This document shows, in pieces, positions 22,506 through 33,842 of a stretch of 64,000 nucleotides of DNA (its first letter is position 1; every line of letters begins with the position of its first letter). The DNA comes from Morchella semilibera. Its lineage: Eukaryota; Ascomycota; Pezizomycetes; Pezizales; Morchellaceae. Position numbers and translations under genes: made by a program. The notes under the pieces were generated by a model. That model did no database searches. It was not told the DNA's origin and saw only the letters and a list, made by a program, of their open reading frames with translations. The stretch covers positions 434,001 through 498,000 of the forward strand of contig WBVU01000004.1 in the NCBI GenBank assembly GCA_009192285.1. Direction: 5' to 3'.

Positions 22506-24560
22506 GATTTACTATTTGGGCCTAGTTTATATATCTTCAATTCGAAGGAGCCGTTGTTTTTGTTTTTTCACTGCGGTTTTTTTTTCCCTTTTTTTTTTTT
22601 TTTTTTTTTTTGGAAGACCGAAGGGATGAATGAAAGAAGGGAGATAGAGAGAGGGGGGAGGAGAGATGAGAAATGGGAGGTGAGAATGAAAGGTCGAATC
22701 GACTGAACTGACGAGACGGATATCAGGAGTTATAAGAGCAGGAACAATGGTTCCAGCCGAGTGTTGGTGATCACGACGTTGTGGGCGGTGTTTCGTTCGT
22801 TGGGGATAAGTATCAGAGAGAGAAGTCGCGTTGTTACCCTCAGCGCAGCGATGGTCGCGATGAAACGAGCTTAGTCATCATAGCCATGGTTGTAATGTCT
22901 TGGCATTTCTTCTTTGGGATAGTGGGTTTTTTGTGCTGGTTTAGAGTTGTTTTTGTTACAAGAGGGACCTTCTAGTGAGGTGGGAATTCCATTGTACCCC
23001 GATAGGGGCACCGATCACCCGTTCGACCAGCTTCGCGCAAATTTCTGTGAACACTACATAAGAATTGTCTCATTATTCTACCAACATTCGAGAATTCACA
23101 GCAGCAGCACTAATTATTGTAATTCGACTGTGAGTAGCTAGGGGACTTGGTTTTCTAATTCACTACAGGGCTATAGACACTGGGTATATACATGTATGTA
23201 GCGGGCAATAGTCCTAGGCACAGTGGTTGACTCCTAGGCATGGGACCAACACATATTAGAGTCTTTGCGCAAAGTCTCTATTAAAACACTATATGTAATA
23301 GACATGAATTTATCCGAGTGATAGACTGTGATTGAAGATTTTGGATCGATGCACAGAGGCGAATATGTTATAGGGGCACTGGGTAAAGAAGAATCTCCAT
23401 CTGTGTTGGGGGAGGGGACAGATAGGAGCACCCCTGGGGGCACGGCCAACCTTTTCTGTCGTTGTATACCCCGGCGCCGAAGGGATCATTCCATGTGAAA
23501 AGAAGTCGTTCACAAACAAGCCCTAGCCCTACACTCTCGCGGCTAGTGCTGAACCCAATCCATCAATTATAGGCACCGGTGATGCTCATCATCAGCACCG
23601 CCGCTGCCACCGCACCAACCCTATTGCGTTCTCTGATAAACACATGATCTTGGCAGCTCTCGCAGCTCAAGCACTAGAACATTTAGTATTTGGGCTTGGA
23701 AATATACAAGAAAAGGGTTGACTGCCAGGGCAGTAACAAAAGAGATACAGATCGACGAAGATTGTCTTCGGTAAGCTTCCGCTCTTTCACTTTGGTAGAT
23801 GGTGCACTTTGCCTATAGCTAATCATGATTGATTGCCTGAATGACTATTGGCCCTAGTGAACACAATACGTTATGTGATATGCGATAATCGATAATGGTC
23901 GCAACTCATACTGCGCTGGGGAGAGTTGATTTCCAAGAGGCTGCGGCTTCAGATCTTGGCTTTACCTTGCTTGGGGGTGTTTTCTAGCCCAGACATCTCT
24001 AGGAAATGAGCTTTAATTGATATCCGCCCCATGACTGCACAACGTCTCGATAAACCTTTCCATCGGCTTTATGGGGCGGTTCTGTTTGAATCTAGCTGCC
24101 CGCCCTAGTCGATCCCGACACAGGAGATGTTAGCTGCCCATAACTACCGTCTCTGGTTTCTTTCTTTCTGCATATCCGGTGGTTTACTTTGATACTCTAG
24201 TTCGACTTTGTGTGGACAGGGCTCATATCACAAGGTGGTACGTACCGACGCAGCCAACCATCTCTCAGATCCTCAGCTTCACAACCCATCACGCGGCCGC
24301 ACAGCTCATCACTCGTTCCACTCATTACAGCACACGCGTACGACACATCACGCCCGGATCACAAGCCAATCTCCACCACCGACCGGGCATAAATAGTGGG
24401 GAAGCAGTAAAGTCTTGGCGGGAACTGACCCGACACAGCGGAAACAACCGAGATTGAAGTCTCGGGCCTCGATCTCGACCTTTACAAGTTACCTTTCTTT
24501 CTTTCTTTCTTTCTCTCTCTCGAGTCACTCACTCCTCTCAGCCTACATACCACCGCACCA
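22506..24560. other. Divergent intergenic region between RSC8 and ETFA
   Basis: 2 kb with no supported gene. Next to RSC8 lies a long T run (about 22589-22610). One TACATGTA sits at 23189-23196. Directly before ETFA are CATAAATAG (about 24388) and a CTTT/CT tract (24487-24521), a pyrimidine-rich core-promoter feature common before fungal start codons. Confidence 0.5.
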
Positions 24561-25808
24561 ATGTTGCTCACAAGAACAACAACTTTAGCCCTACGGGCAG
24601 CAACACGCAGCAGTGCCAGCAGCCGCCTCCTAAGCACTCTGGCCGTGCTCGAGCACAAGGAGGGCAAACTCCTCCCACAGTCACTCCCCGTCATCACTGC
24701 TGCCGCGAAATTTGGCGACGGCGTCACCGCCCTTCTGGCTGGCACAGATGCAAAGAGTGTTGCAGAGCAGGTCAAGGGACTCAATGGCGTCTCGAAAATC
24801 TTGACGGTATCGAATGCGGCCTATGACAAGGTGTGTCCCCCCGCCCATCTTCCCCGGCCACCACCCCCCCCCCTCCCCCGCGCCCCACCTACTCACCCGT
24901 GATAGGGTCTCCCCGAGAATTTTGCGCCGATGCTCCAGGAAAACATCAAAGCCGGCGGCTTCACCCATGTCGTCTCTGCACACTCCGCCTTTGGCAAGAA
25001 CATCATGCCGCGCCTCTCCGCCCTCCTTGACGTGCAGCAGATTTCAGATGTCACGGAGATCAAGGACGACGCCACCTTTGTCCGCCCCATCTATGCCGGT
25101 AATGCCATTGCGACCGTCAAGTCTCTCGATTCTATTAAGGTTCTCACCATCCGAGGGACCGCCTTCGCCCCAGCCGCCGAGGGTTCTGGCGCTGCAGCGA
25201 TCGAGGAGTCGTCTGCGGACCCGAATGTAGATTGCCCCACGACGTGGATCAGTGAGAATCTGGCGAAGAGTGAGAGACCAGATCTGGGCACGGCGCCGAA
25301 GGTCGTCTCGGGAGGGCGAGGATTGAAGGATAAGGAGAACTTTGACAAGCTGATGCCACCACTCGCGGATGCGCTGGGAGCAGCAATTGGCGCGAGTAGG
25401 GCTGCGGTAGACTCTGGGTTTGCAGACAACAGTTTGCAAGTGGGACAGACAGGAAAGGTTGTGGCGCCACAGCTTTATTTGGCTGTGGGGATCTCAGGGG
25501 CGATTCAGCACCTGGCGGGAATGAAGGACTCGAAGGTTATTGCGGCCATCAATAAGGGTATGAACTCTTTTCTTTCTTTCTTTCCTATCTCCTATTTTTG
25601 TTTTGGACAATTTTTGGGGGCTGACGGTTATTATTAGATGCGGATGCCCCGATATTCCAGGTAGCAGATGTGGGCCTTGTAGCTGATCTTTTCACGGCGG
25701 TATGCTTTCCTCCCAACTTTTCTGCTTTCGACTGCTTTGAGGGTAAACGCAAACTAACAATATTTAACATTGTAGGTGCCTGAGCTGACGGAGAAGCTCA
25801 AGAAATAA
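24561..25808 (+). CDS. ETFA: Electron transfer flavoprotein alpha subunit, mitochondrial
   Basis: Exons 24561-24830, 24906-25557, 25638-25699 and 25776-25808 give 338 aa, the family length. The N-terminus (MLLTRTTTLALRAATRSSAS) is rich in Arg, Ser and Ala without acidic residues, a matrix-targeting presequence. LAVLEHKEGKLLPQSLPVIT opens domain I. The C-terminal FAD-binding signature is complete: VVSGGRGLKDKENF, LGAAIGASRAAVDSGF, QVGQTGKVVAPQLYLAVGIS, GAIQHLAGMKDSKVIAAINK, DADAPIFQVADVGLV. ETF takes electrons from acyl-CoA and related dehydrogenases and passes them to ETF-ubiquinone oxidoreductase in the mitochondrial matrix, so the gene supports fatty-acid and amino-acid oxidation. The small last exon (33 nt) encodes VPELTEKLKK. 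Confidence 0.96.
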
Positions 25809-26442
25809 AACTATCCCCACTTGCACCCTCCTCTCCTTCCCCAAATACAAATAATGTATATAAAGAAGAATTCAAGCTGTAAAGCCCCCAATCTTCAGAT
25901 TCCCTTTCCCCTGAAACATGCGATACGATACGATACATGCACTATCTGCTATCTGCTATCGTCTATCGTCTATCGTCTATCGCCCATCTACTATCTGCCT
26001 TCCCCATGATATTGTTTGCGGGATCTACCAATCGGGGGGGCGGTGATGAGTGGGTCTTTGAAAAGATGAGAAAAGAAAAAAAAAAAAAAGCCAAGAATCC
26101 ACTTTAAGTGGCAACGCGAACCCCTGAAGCGTACCTTTTCTAACAACGCGTCTCCTTGCTGCCGTTTGCTTGAAAAGAAAAGAAAAACCAAACCCGAGCA
26201 CCCAGAGAGACAGAACAGAACAGATAGTCAACGGTCTCTTTGTTGGTGCAGAGATCAATCAATCAATCAATCCCCGCCTCACCCCACCTCCCTTCCCTTC
26301 CCTTCCCTTCCCTCCCCTCCCCTTCCCTTCCCTTCACTCATCTCTCTCTCATTCTCTCAATCATCACCACCCACAATCCAAGAAAGAATAAAGAAATAAA
26401 GAGATAAGGAGTTCACTCCACTTACCAACTCACATCTCTCCA
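25809..26442. other. Intergenic region with simple repeats upstream of IRC5
   Basis: Contains a CTATCGT/CTATC repeat (about 25937-25990), an A run (26069-26089), an ATCAATCAATCA run (about 26254-26270) and a CCTTC-type pyrimidine repeat (about 26289-26335) just before the IRC5 start. The pyrimidine repeat is probably promoter or leader sequence. No gene is seen. Confidence 0.6.
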
Positions 26443-29166
26443 ATGCCTCGAAAAGAAAAGCCCCAGCTCCCCACCAGCAGTAGCAGCAGCAGCACAAAAG
26501 GAGAAGAAGAAGAAGAGGCCCAAACCACAAGTACAATGCCCGATCGAATCGAGACCACCACCACCACCACCACCATAGCCACGGCCTCTTCGCCAAGCTC
26601 TCCCTCAGCATCCACATCCACTCCCGCAACTACGCCTACAACGTCCACCACCTCCTCCCACTCCGGGAAGGAGGAGAAAGAGGAGGAGAAAGAAGAGCCC
26701 AATGCCACACCTGCGCCCATGGAACCTCCCCGTAAGTAATAATGATAATAATAAAATTCCACCTCGCCACCAATCTGACGACCCGCAGCTGTCCCGATGC
26801 GCGCCCGCCTCGATTTTCTCATCAAGCAGTCGGGCGTCTATGCAAACATCATGGCCGACAAACTGCTCAAGCAGCAGCAGGAAATGGCCGCCCGGGCCGA
26901 AGAGGAGGACCGGAAAGCCCTTGCCGCCGCTACTGCTGCTGCTGCTGCTGCCGCTGCCGCCACCACTACCACCGCCGCCCCCGCTCCCGGAACCCCAGGG
27001 GTCCGGAAAAGCAAGCGGAACACTGCTGCACCTGCACTGCCGGCAAAGGGCGCCGCTGCCTCCACAAAGAAGAAGACCGCCCCAAAGGCAAAGGGAAAGG
27101 GAAAGACAGCCATATCTGACTACTTCACCAAGGACGAGCTCAAAGAGTCCGCCAGCACCGCCGAGGCATTGGCCAGTGCGCAGGAGCCAACAGACTTGAA
27201 ACTAGGGCTGCAGATGGACCTGCGCTCGGCTCGGCAGCCTAAATTGATCACGGGGGGAGTGATGAAGCCGTATCAGCTACAGGGCCTCGACTGGCTTGTC
27301 TCGCTGTACGAGAACGGACTGAACGGGATCCTGGCAGACGAGATGGGGCTTGGAAAGACGCTGCAGACAATCTCTTTCCTGGCCTTCCTGAAGGAGAAGG
27401 GGACGTATGGACCGTTTCTCATCGCCGCGCCTGTCAGTACGCTGAGTAACTGGGTGGACGAGATTGAGAGGTTTGCGCCGGAGATGTCAGTGCTCATGTA
27501 TCATGGCACGCCAGTCGAGAGGGAGGAAATGCGCCGCACGAGGATGGCAAAGGTCGGAAGGGACTTTCCTATCATATGTACGTCGTATGAGCTCATCATG
27601 AATGATCGCAAGTTTCTGCAGCGGTATGCATGGAAGTTCATCATCATCGACGAGGGTCACAGGATCAAGAACCTCAACTGCAAGCTTGTGCGCGAGTTAA
27701 AGTCGTACACCTCTGCAAACCGACTGCTGCTCACCGGTACCCCTCTGCAGAATAATTTGTCGGAGCTGTGGTCACTGCTGAACTTTTTGCTGCCTGATAT
27801 ATTTGACGATCTAGACTCGTTCCAGAACTGGTTCGACTTCAGCGCGATCCAGGAGAAGGAAGGGCACCATGCGTGGCTCGAGGAGCAGAAGAAGTCGAAT
27901 ATCGTTGGCAGTCTTCACGCTATATTGAAGCCCTTCCTGCTGCGCCGTATGAAGACGGACGTCGAGACGATGCTTCCCCCGAAGCGCGAGTACGTCCTAT
28001 ATGCGCCCCTCACACAATCTCAAAAGGACCTCTACGGGAAGCTCCTTAAGCACGAAGGCCGCAGCTGGGTCATCGAGCAGCTTGTCGGCGCTGAAGCCGC
28101 TAAGAAGCACGCCCTCGAGGTCGCCGCCAAAAAACGCAAGCTCGAGGACGACTCCACTCCAGCCTCCAAAAAGGCCCGTAGCACCCCCCGCAGCGCCCGC
28201 TTCAAGACCTCTTACAAAGAGCTCGAAGACCACGAGTACTTCGCTAAGCTCGACGACCCCTCAGACGAAGAGGATCCCCCGCTATTGGACGAATACCAGC
28301 AGAAGTTGCTCAAGGCCACAAAGGATTCCGGCAGCAAGAAGCTCCAGAACCTCGTCATGCAGCTGCGACAGGCCTGCAACTCTCCACACCTCTTCTACTG
28401 GCCCTTCGCCGCCGACGCAGACCCAGACAACACAATTGTCAGCGAGTCCGGCAAGATGATGCTGCTCGAGCGCCTCGTCCCCGCCCTCTTCGCCCGCGGC
28501 CACAAGGTCCTCATCTTCTCGCAGTTCGCCAAGATGCTCGACATCATCGAAGAGTGGGCGGCCACGCTGCGTGGCTGGCGCGTGTGCCGAATCGATGGCG
28601 CCGTCTCCCAGACGGACCGCAGAGAGCAGATCAGGCGCTTCAACCATGATGCTGGATGGAACTTGTTTCTGCTCAGCACGCGCGCGGGCGGCCTCGGTAT
28701 CAACCTTACCGCCGCTGACACAGTCATCCTCTTCGACAGCGACTGGAACCCGCAGCAGGACCTGCAAGCGCAGGACCGCGCGCACAGGATCGGACAGAAA
28801 AAACCTGTCATTGTGTACCGCTTTGCCACTGCCGCGACAGTCGAGCAGACACTCCTCGAGAAGGCGGATGGGAAGCGCCGCCTCGAGAAGCTAGTTATCC
28901 AGAAGGGGAAGTTTAAGAGTGTTGTTGCGGCAGTGCCTGGTACCGCCGGAAATGAGCATGAGGAGTTGAGTAGTATACTGCTAAGGGAAGACTTTGAGAA
29001 GGTGAACGTAGTGCAGGCGGGGCAGCAGGTGCTGAGTGATGCAGAGCTGGAGACGCTGATGGATCGGAGTCCGGAGGCGTATGAGAGGGCGGAGAAGGGA
29101 GGGAAGAGCGCGAGTGGGGCGTTTAGGGTCGTGGAGACGGCGCCGGTGAAGACCGAGGGGAAGTAG
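26443..29166 (+). CDS. IRC5: SNF2-family chromatin remodeller, Irc5/LSH(HELLS)/DDM1 type
   Basis: Exons 26443-26731 and 26789-29166 give 888 aa. The first exon is low complexity (Ser/Thr runs, Glu/Lys). An alanine run and a Lys-rich stretch precede the motor. Motor motifs are in order: PYQLQGLDWLVSLYENGLNG, Walker A in DEMGLGKT (about residues 280-287), IIDEGHRIKN (DEGH box, about 384), LLTGTPLQNNLSELWSLLNF, a KRKLEDD-type lysine-rich insertion, then helicase C with VLIFSQFAKMLDIIEEWA, LLSTRAGGLGINLTAADTVI and QAQDRAHRIGQKK. The DEGH box and the KPFLLRRMKTDVE region are typical of the LSH/DDM1/Irc5 clade. Members slide nucleosomes and support DNA methylation (plants, animals) or cohesin loading and repair (yeast, Neurospora mus-30). 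Which role applies here is not visible. Confidence 0.93.
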
Positions 29167-32100
29167 TGGTGTTATTTTATGTGTTGTTAGGGTTAGTTAT
29201 GACATGACTTGATTTTATTGTGTTTTTTTTTTGTCTTCTTCTTTTTCTTCCCCCTTCTTACTTTTGTTCTCCTTTTCTTTCCTTATTATTGTTATTGGGA
29301 CGGATGGGCTGGGGTTTTTCAAGGGTTTGGAACAAAATAATGTCTGGAGTATGTAAAACACTTTTTTTTTGTATTGGAGTGGTAAGGCGGGACGAGTTGG
29401 GCAGGTCAGTCGGGGATACCTTTTCTTTTCTTTCTTCTTATCTCTTTCTCCCTCTTCTTTTTTTGTTCTCTTTTCTCTTGATAGACTTTTTCGTTACATT
29501 GGATTGGCGGGTCATAGGATCGCACCCGGACTATACTACATGATGTATTGTTAGATTCCTGTTGTCGGGCGGTGGGGATATAGTTTACGGCTAGAATATT
29601 AGGTACTTCTACTAGTATATTTCAGGAGAGGTATCGTGGTTGTAGCCCATGGTGTGGTAGACCACCGACTGCGTAGACCACCGAGTGGGTTTGGGTGAGC
29701 GTATATATAGTTTTAGGCCAGGTTGACGGTCTGTACGTACTGCAGCGCTACAATATGTGCCCTCAAACGGGGTATCTCAAGCAGCCCGTCCGCAGTCTCT
29801 TGCCATCAACATACCCTATCGTTGGGGGTTAATCGGCGGAGGGGTTCGGGGATCGAGAGAGGATATAATAGTATCCCATTTTTACCTTAATAAGTTCCTT
29901 TACCTGGCTTCCTCTAGCCCGAATTAGGGCTCCCTTCTACCCCTGTGCCCGCATCCAGCATCTTCACTCTTATTACACAAAGGCATTTCTTGGCCCTGTT
30001 GTAGCCGTGGTTAAGTCTCTCATCCATGACTAGGGAAGAAACTTGCAAAAGCGATCATTTCCATACGCCAATCGCTCACGTGAATTTGGTACGGTACACA
30101 TCTGGCAACGGCAACAACCACATCACCATTCCCGTATCATTGTACCTACCTACATGTAGCTATGGCTGGGTACTTGTCAGCTTGATTTTAGTTGGTCGTA
30201 GCCCTCCCCTCGAATAATTGCCTCTATATACGGTGCACTAACCACGTTCCTACAAAGATAACCGCCCCGGCCCGATCATGATGTGGTGGCAAACGTCTCT
30301 TCCCCAAAGTGTACTCGCTTTTAGTATGGCCGGCGCCGCGTCGACAACATAGGAACAAAGATGACAGTGTTGTGGCTCTCGTTCGCGGGGCTCTAGCTTT
30401 CGGAGTAAAGATTGTAATGGTGGAGTTTGGTTCCAGGTACAGCGTACCCACATGAGATACAAGCCGGTGAGGATCATGAAATAAAAGAAAAATGGGGTGT
30501 CACTAAGAGGTGTATGTATGTACAACCACAATACTAAGAGGTAGACATATCAGAATCACAAAAGAAACAATAGTCTCAAACATAACCTTTCTTTTCAACT
30601 GACACCCTATCCAAGAGCTTTGGGGGGGGGGGGGGGCATCGAAGCTCAATTAATTAAAATGTACATACAGTCGCTCACCTACTGATGGTGGATCCTGCTG
30701 ATTTGCCTTTGGCGTCCATAACCCGACTCTCAAATCTAATGGAACAACTCTCCTTTTAGGTAAAGGTGGGTGAGAGCTTGTGATTCCCGCTAGCCCTGAG
30801 CCCTGGTAGGCCGCCCGCACGGGCCTGCAAGGTACGGCCCACCCCGCACTTGACATCACGGTACAGGCCAAGAGACCCTTCTGTTGCGTTTGCTCCCCAC
30901 TTCTCTTTCTCCATCCTCTACTTTTCTTCTCTCGCTCACTTGCGCAAAACAACGACCACTATTTCCAACACCTTGGCCAGTCCCTTCAGATTCATCCATA
31001 CCTACAATGCCCCTACTAAGCCCTAGTTTTCACTGACAAGATAGACCTAACCTTCCAGCACCAATCGTTCTGCTGTAAGTTCTCGCTTTAAATCCCACCC
31101 CAATTCCCCGCCCCCTTGTAGACGAATGATGATCCTGTAATTGTCATCGGATCGGCGGTCCCTAACAAAGGCCATCGAGATGAGATAAATAATTTTCTAT
31201 TTTCAAAACCTGACTTTCTTGTTTTATTCCCCTCTTTTTACTTGATTGGGTTTAAACTAGCTTGAAGATTTTACTAACTTTTTTCTCGGAATGCTCGGGC
31301 AGACTAGCCTAGGTGCGGATTTTCCCCAACTCTCATGGAGGTTGCAGCTGACAACCTGTTGGTGAGAGTTTATTTGTATCTCAAGTGCGCCCAGAAATAT
31401 GATTAATCCGTCAACAATAAGTAAACATTGATCCGGCCTAGTTGAGTTGAAGCTAATGGAACCCTCTGCTATGTTTCCATGGTCGTTGGAGGTGATGATA
31501 CATGTAGTTGAGGGTAACACTGTTCTCACCAATACCCTTTGAGACCCTTTGACAGGCTCTACCATGGAAGATAAACTGATATCCTGGCACCGAATCTATA
31601 TATAATCTGCTGTTACTTACCCTACCTGGAGTTCGTAAGCTATAGTTCTCTCCGATGCGGATGTATGAGGTAAAGTATGTAAATTGCCCGATGGCGTGGT
31701 GGGTGCGGGGGGTGTTGGGGGGTTGTGGGGTCGGTGCCGGATTCTTGAGCCTACCAGGCAAACACTCCCTCTCATATATGTACTGGATGCCTTTTTGAAC
31801 GGCCCTTTACTCGCTAGATACCCAGGTATCTATTCGATAGAATGGTGAGCGAATAGATATGGAAGACACAGAGGACGTTCGGGAAATGCGCACTTCCCAG
31901 GCGCCATGAGAGGTCTTTGGAAACAGAGAGGGGAATTTACGGAATCGGGTCAAACCCCAATCCACTAATTCAGCTGTACCGCAAATCCCGTAGTTGATTT
32001 TGCCACTATCTACTGGTTAGGCATTACCGAAAGTCGTCGGCAACTAAATGATAGATGTGGGGGATTTGCAGCTAAAGAAAAATAGTAGCAAGAAAAAAAA

Positions 32101-32597
32101 AGAAAAGGAGGGAAGGTAGCTCAGTGTCTGGTAAACTTCAAACTTAACAAAGCCTGGGAGTCCAGGCACTACATTATATCGTAAGTTGATATCGTGGAGC
32201 TATTACTCAGGAAGTGCCTCTATCTCCCCCTATATAAAAGTGTATACTAGAGTAACCTCGCCCGTTACCCACCGCGGATTCACTGCCAAAGGTGCCTACA
32301 AGTAAATTTTAAAAGATCAAACCGACTCTTCCAGGATCACCCAGAGACGTTCCCTCACTCTAGAGTCGAACTCGGGGCCTTCTGTTGCTAGGGGGGCCTG
32401 GGCGGCCTTAGAGATTCCAGAAATACTGCGTCGAGTGATAAACTGTGATGTCTGTCGCACCGTACGGCCCCACATCGTCATTTAACTCTTGGCATCCGGA
32501 ACCTGGACCTCCACTTCACAGCTTGTAATATCGAAGCACCAACAGCACCTAAAACCGACCCTTACCACAATCCAATTAACTCACAAACAAAACAATC
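29167..32597. other. Gene-poor 3.4 kb region
   Basis: No frame here has protein-like character and I recognise no tRNA, 5S rRNA or snRNA. Visible: T/C-rich tracts after IRC5 (29220-29480), a 16-bp-period repeat GTAGACCACCGA (29657 and 29673), a 15-G run (30622-30636), two TACATGTA palindromes (30151, 31499) and a 10-bp perfect hairpin (31827-31859). The last 150 bp are the promoter of the next gene. Confidence 0.5.
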
Positions 32598-33104
32598 ATG
32601 GTAATATTTTACTCCTCTCTATCCATTCTAAAGCAAGAAGCTCCAGCTAATAATATTCCTAGGGCGGCGGCGACAAAATCCCGTAATTACACCCCTCTCA
32701 TCCCCCCTTCACCCACACCCACATCCACGACTACTACGGCCTCACAGTATTTTAACATGAATGCCCCCCATCTCGTAGATACCCAAAGCACGTGTGGTCA
32801 CCCTCCGGTGGTTGGTACTCGCGACCCGCAAACTGGAAGGGAAACACGGCCGTCATGTTCGGCGTCATCGGTGGCTGCGTTGCGCTCATGTGGAAGCTGA
32901 GCGCCGAGCGGGAATACCGCTCGCGTATGCCGGATGCTGACCGGTTCTTTCCGAGTCGACGTCAGTAATTATATATCTCCCCCTCCCCCTCCCCCTCCCC
33001 CTCCGCAGTTGGTTTGGGTTTGCTAATGTTGGCTGGTGGTGGTGGTGATAGACTGGAGCAAGCAGATCATCGAGTTCGAGAGAGGCGCCAAGGATTCGAA
33101 ATAA
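32598..33104 (+). CDS. Small conserved fungal single-pass membrane protein (probably mitochondrial), split into four exons
   Basis: Exons 32598-32600, 32663-32682, 32779-32960 and 33052-33104 give 85 aa. The first coding exon is just the ATG, followed at once by a GTAATA donor; the second is 20 nt. The protein begins MGGGDKIPYPKHVWSPSGGW, then YSRPANWKGNTAVM, a hydrophobic segment (about residues 35-50, FGVIGGCVALMWKLS), SAEREYRSRMP, FFPSRHWSKQII and a short charged end. This pattern recurs in small fungal inner-membrane proteins of the respiratory-chain accessory-subunit type. I recognise the family pattern but cannot name it safely, and complex I membership is only a guess. The splice model is supported by phase and by the MGGG..YPKHVWSP opening. 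Intron 3 contains a CCCCCT microsatellite (about 32978-33002). Confidence 0.72.
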
Positions 33105-33842
33105 ACAATTGCTGGAAGCGAGTTGTTGTCACTGCATCCGGTGCTGTATGTATATATATGCCAAGGGTTTTATGGCGGGCAAGCAGCAAGGCAATCGCGG
33201 ACTTGGAACAAATAGAGTTCATTTCTGGTGGGCTGATATCATGCAGGGCTTTCTATTATGTACTTCGCCGATGATTTGATTGAATTGAACTAATCTTTAC
33301 AATCATTCTGCTATTCCACCATCAACGGTCGGTCTGGGGGTGGATTTTTTGGGGGGGAATTCGGTATCTTGTATCATTCATTACACAGAAATAGTATTAT
33401 AGTAACGATAAAAAATTTACCCGACAGGCCATACATTCTGAAATCATGTAAATGTTTATAAGCATTAACACCATTTATCCCCATTGCCCCAGGTATAAAA
33501 AGGCCATAGTCTCGCATGGTAGAACTAAATAGAAATATGCGAATCCAAGATACATACAGAAAATAATAGCAAAGGAAGGAGGAATAGGTAACAAAAAGCA
33601 ACCTTATTATGCGCAAAACACCACAAGCTATAAATAAAACAGGAAAGGAAAGAACTCCGAAGTAGAAGTGATTAAAACAAAACCTACTACCTCTGACACT
33701 CTTACAACACCCCATAAACCTCGGCGCCACATGAACAATGCTTTAATAAAAATCAACTTTTCACAAGCCTTACCCTATATAACGAAAAGAGAAGAAACAG
33801 TACAAAGTGTTGCCACGGGCACACACCCAAAGCCAGTTACTA
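33105..33842. other. Convergent intergenic region
   Basis: 738 AT-rich bases between the small membrane protein gene and the STU1 stop. Open frames here (for example 33374-33730, minus) are hydrophobic by base composition only. Nothing else is seen. Confidence 0.5.

Noticed and set aside
32110-32420. tRNA-like fragments: an A-box-like TAGCTCAGTGTCTGG at about 32118 (+) and a B-box-like GTTCGACTC on the minus strand at about 32370-32362
   Set aside because: They are on opposite strands, and no acceptor, anticodon or T stem can be paired around either.
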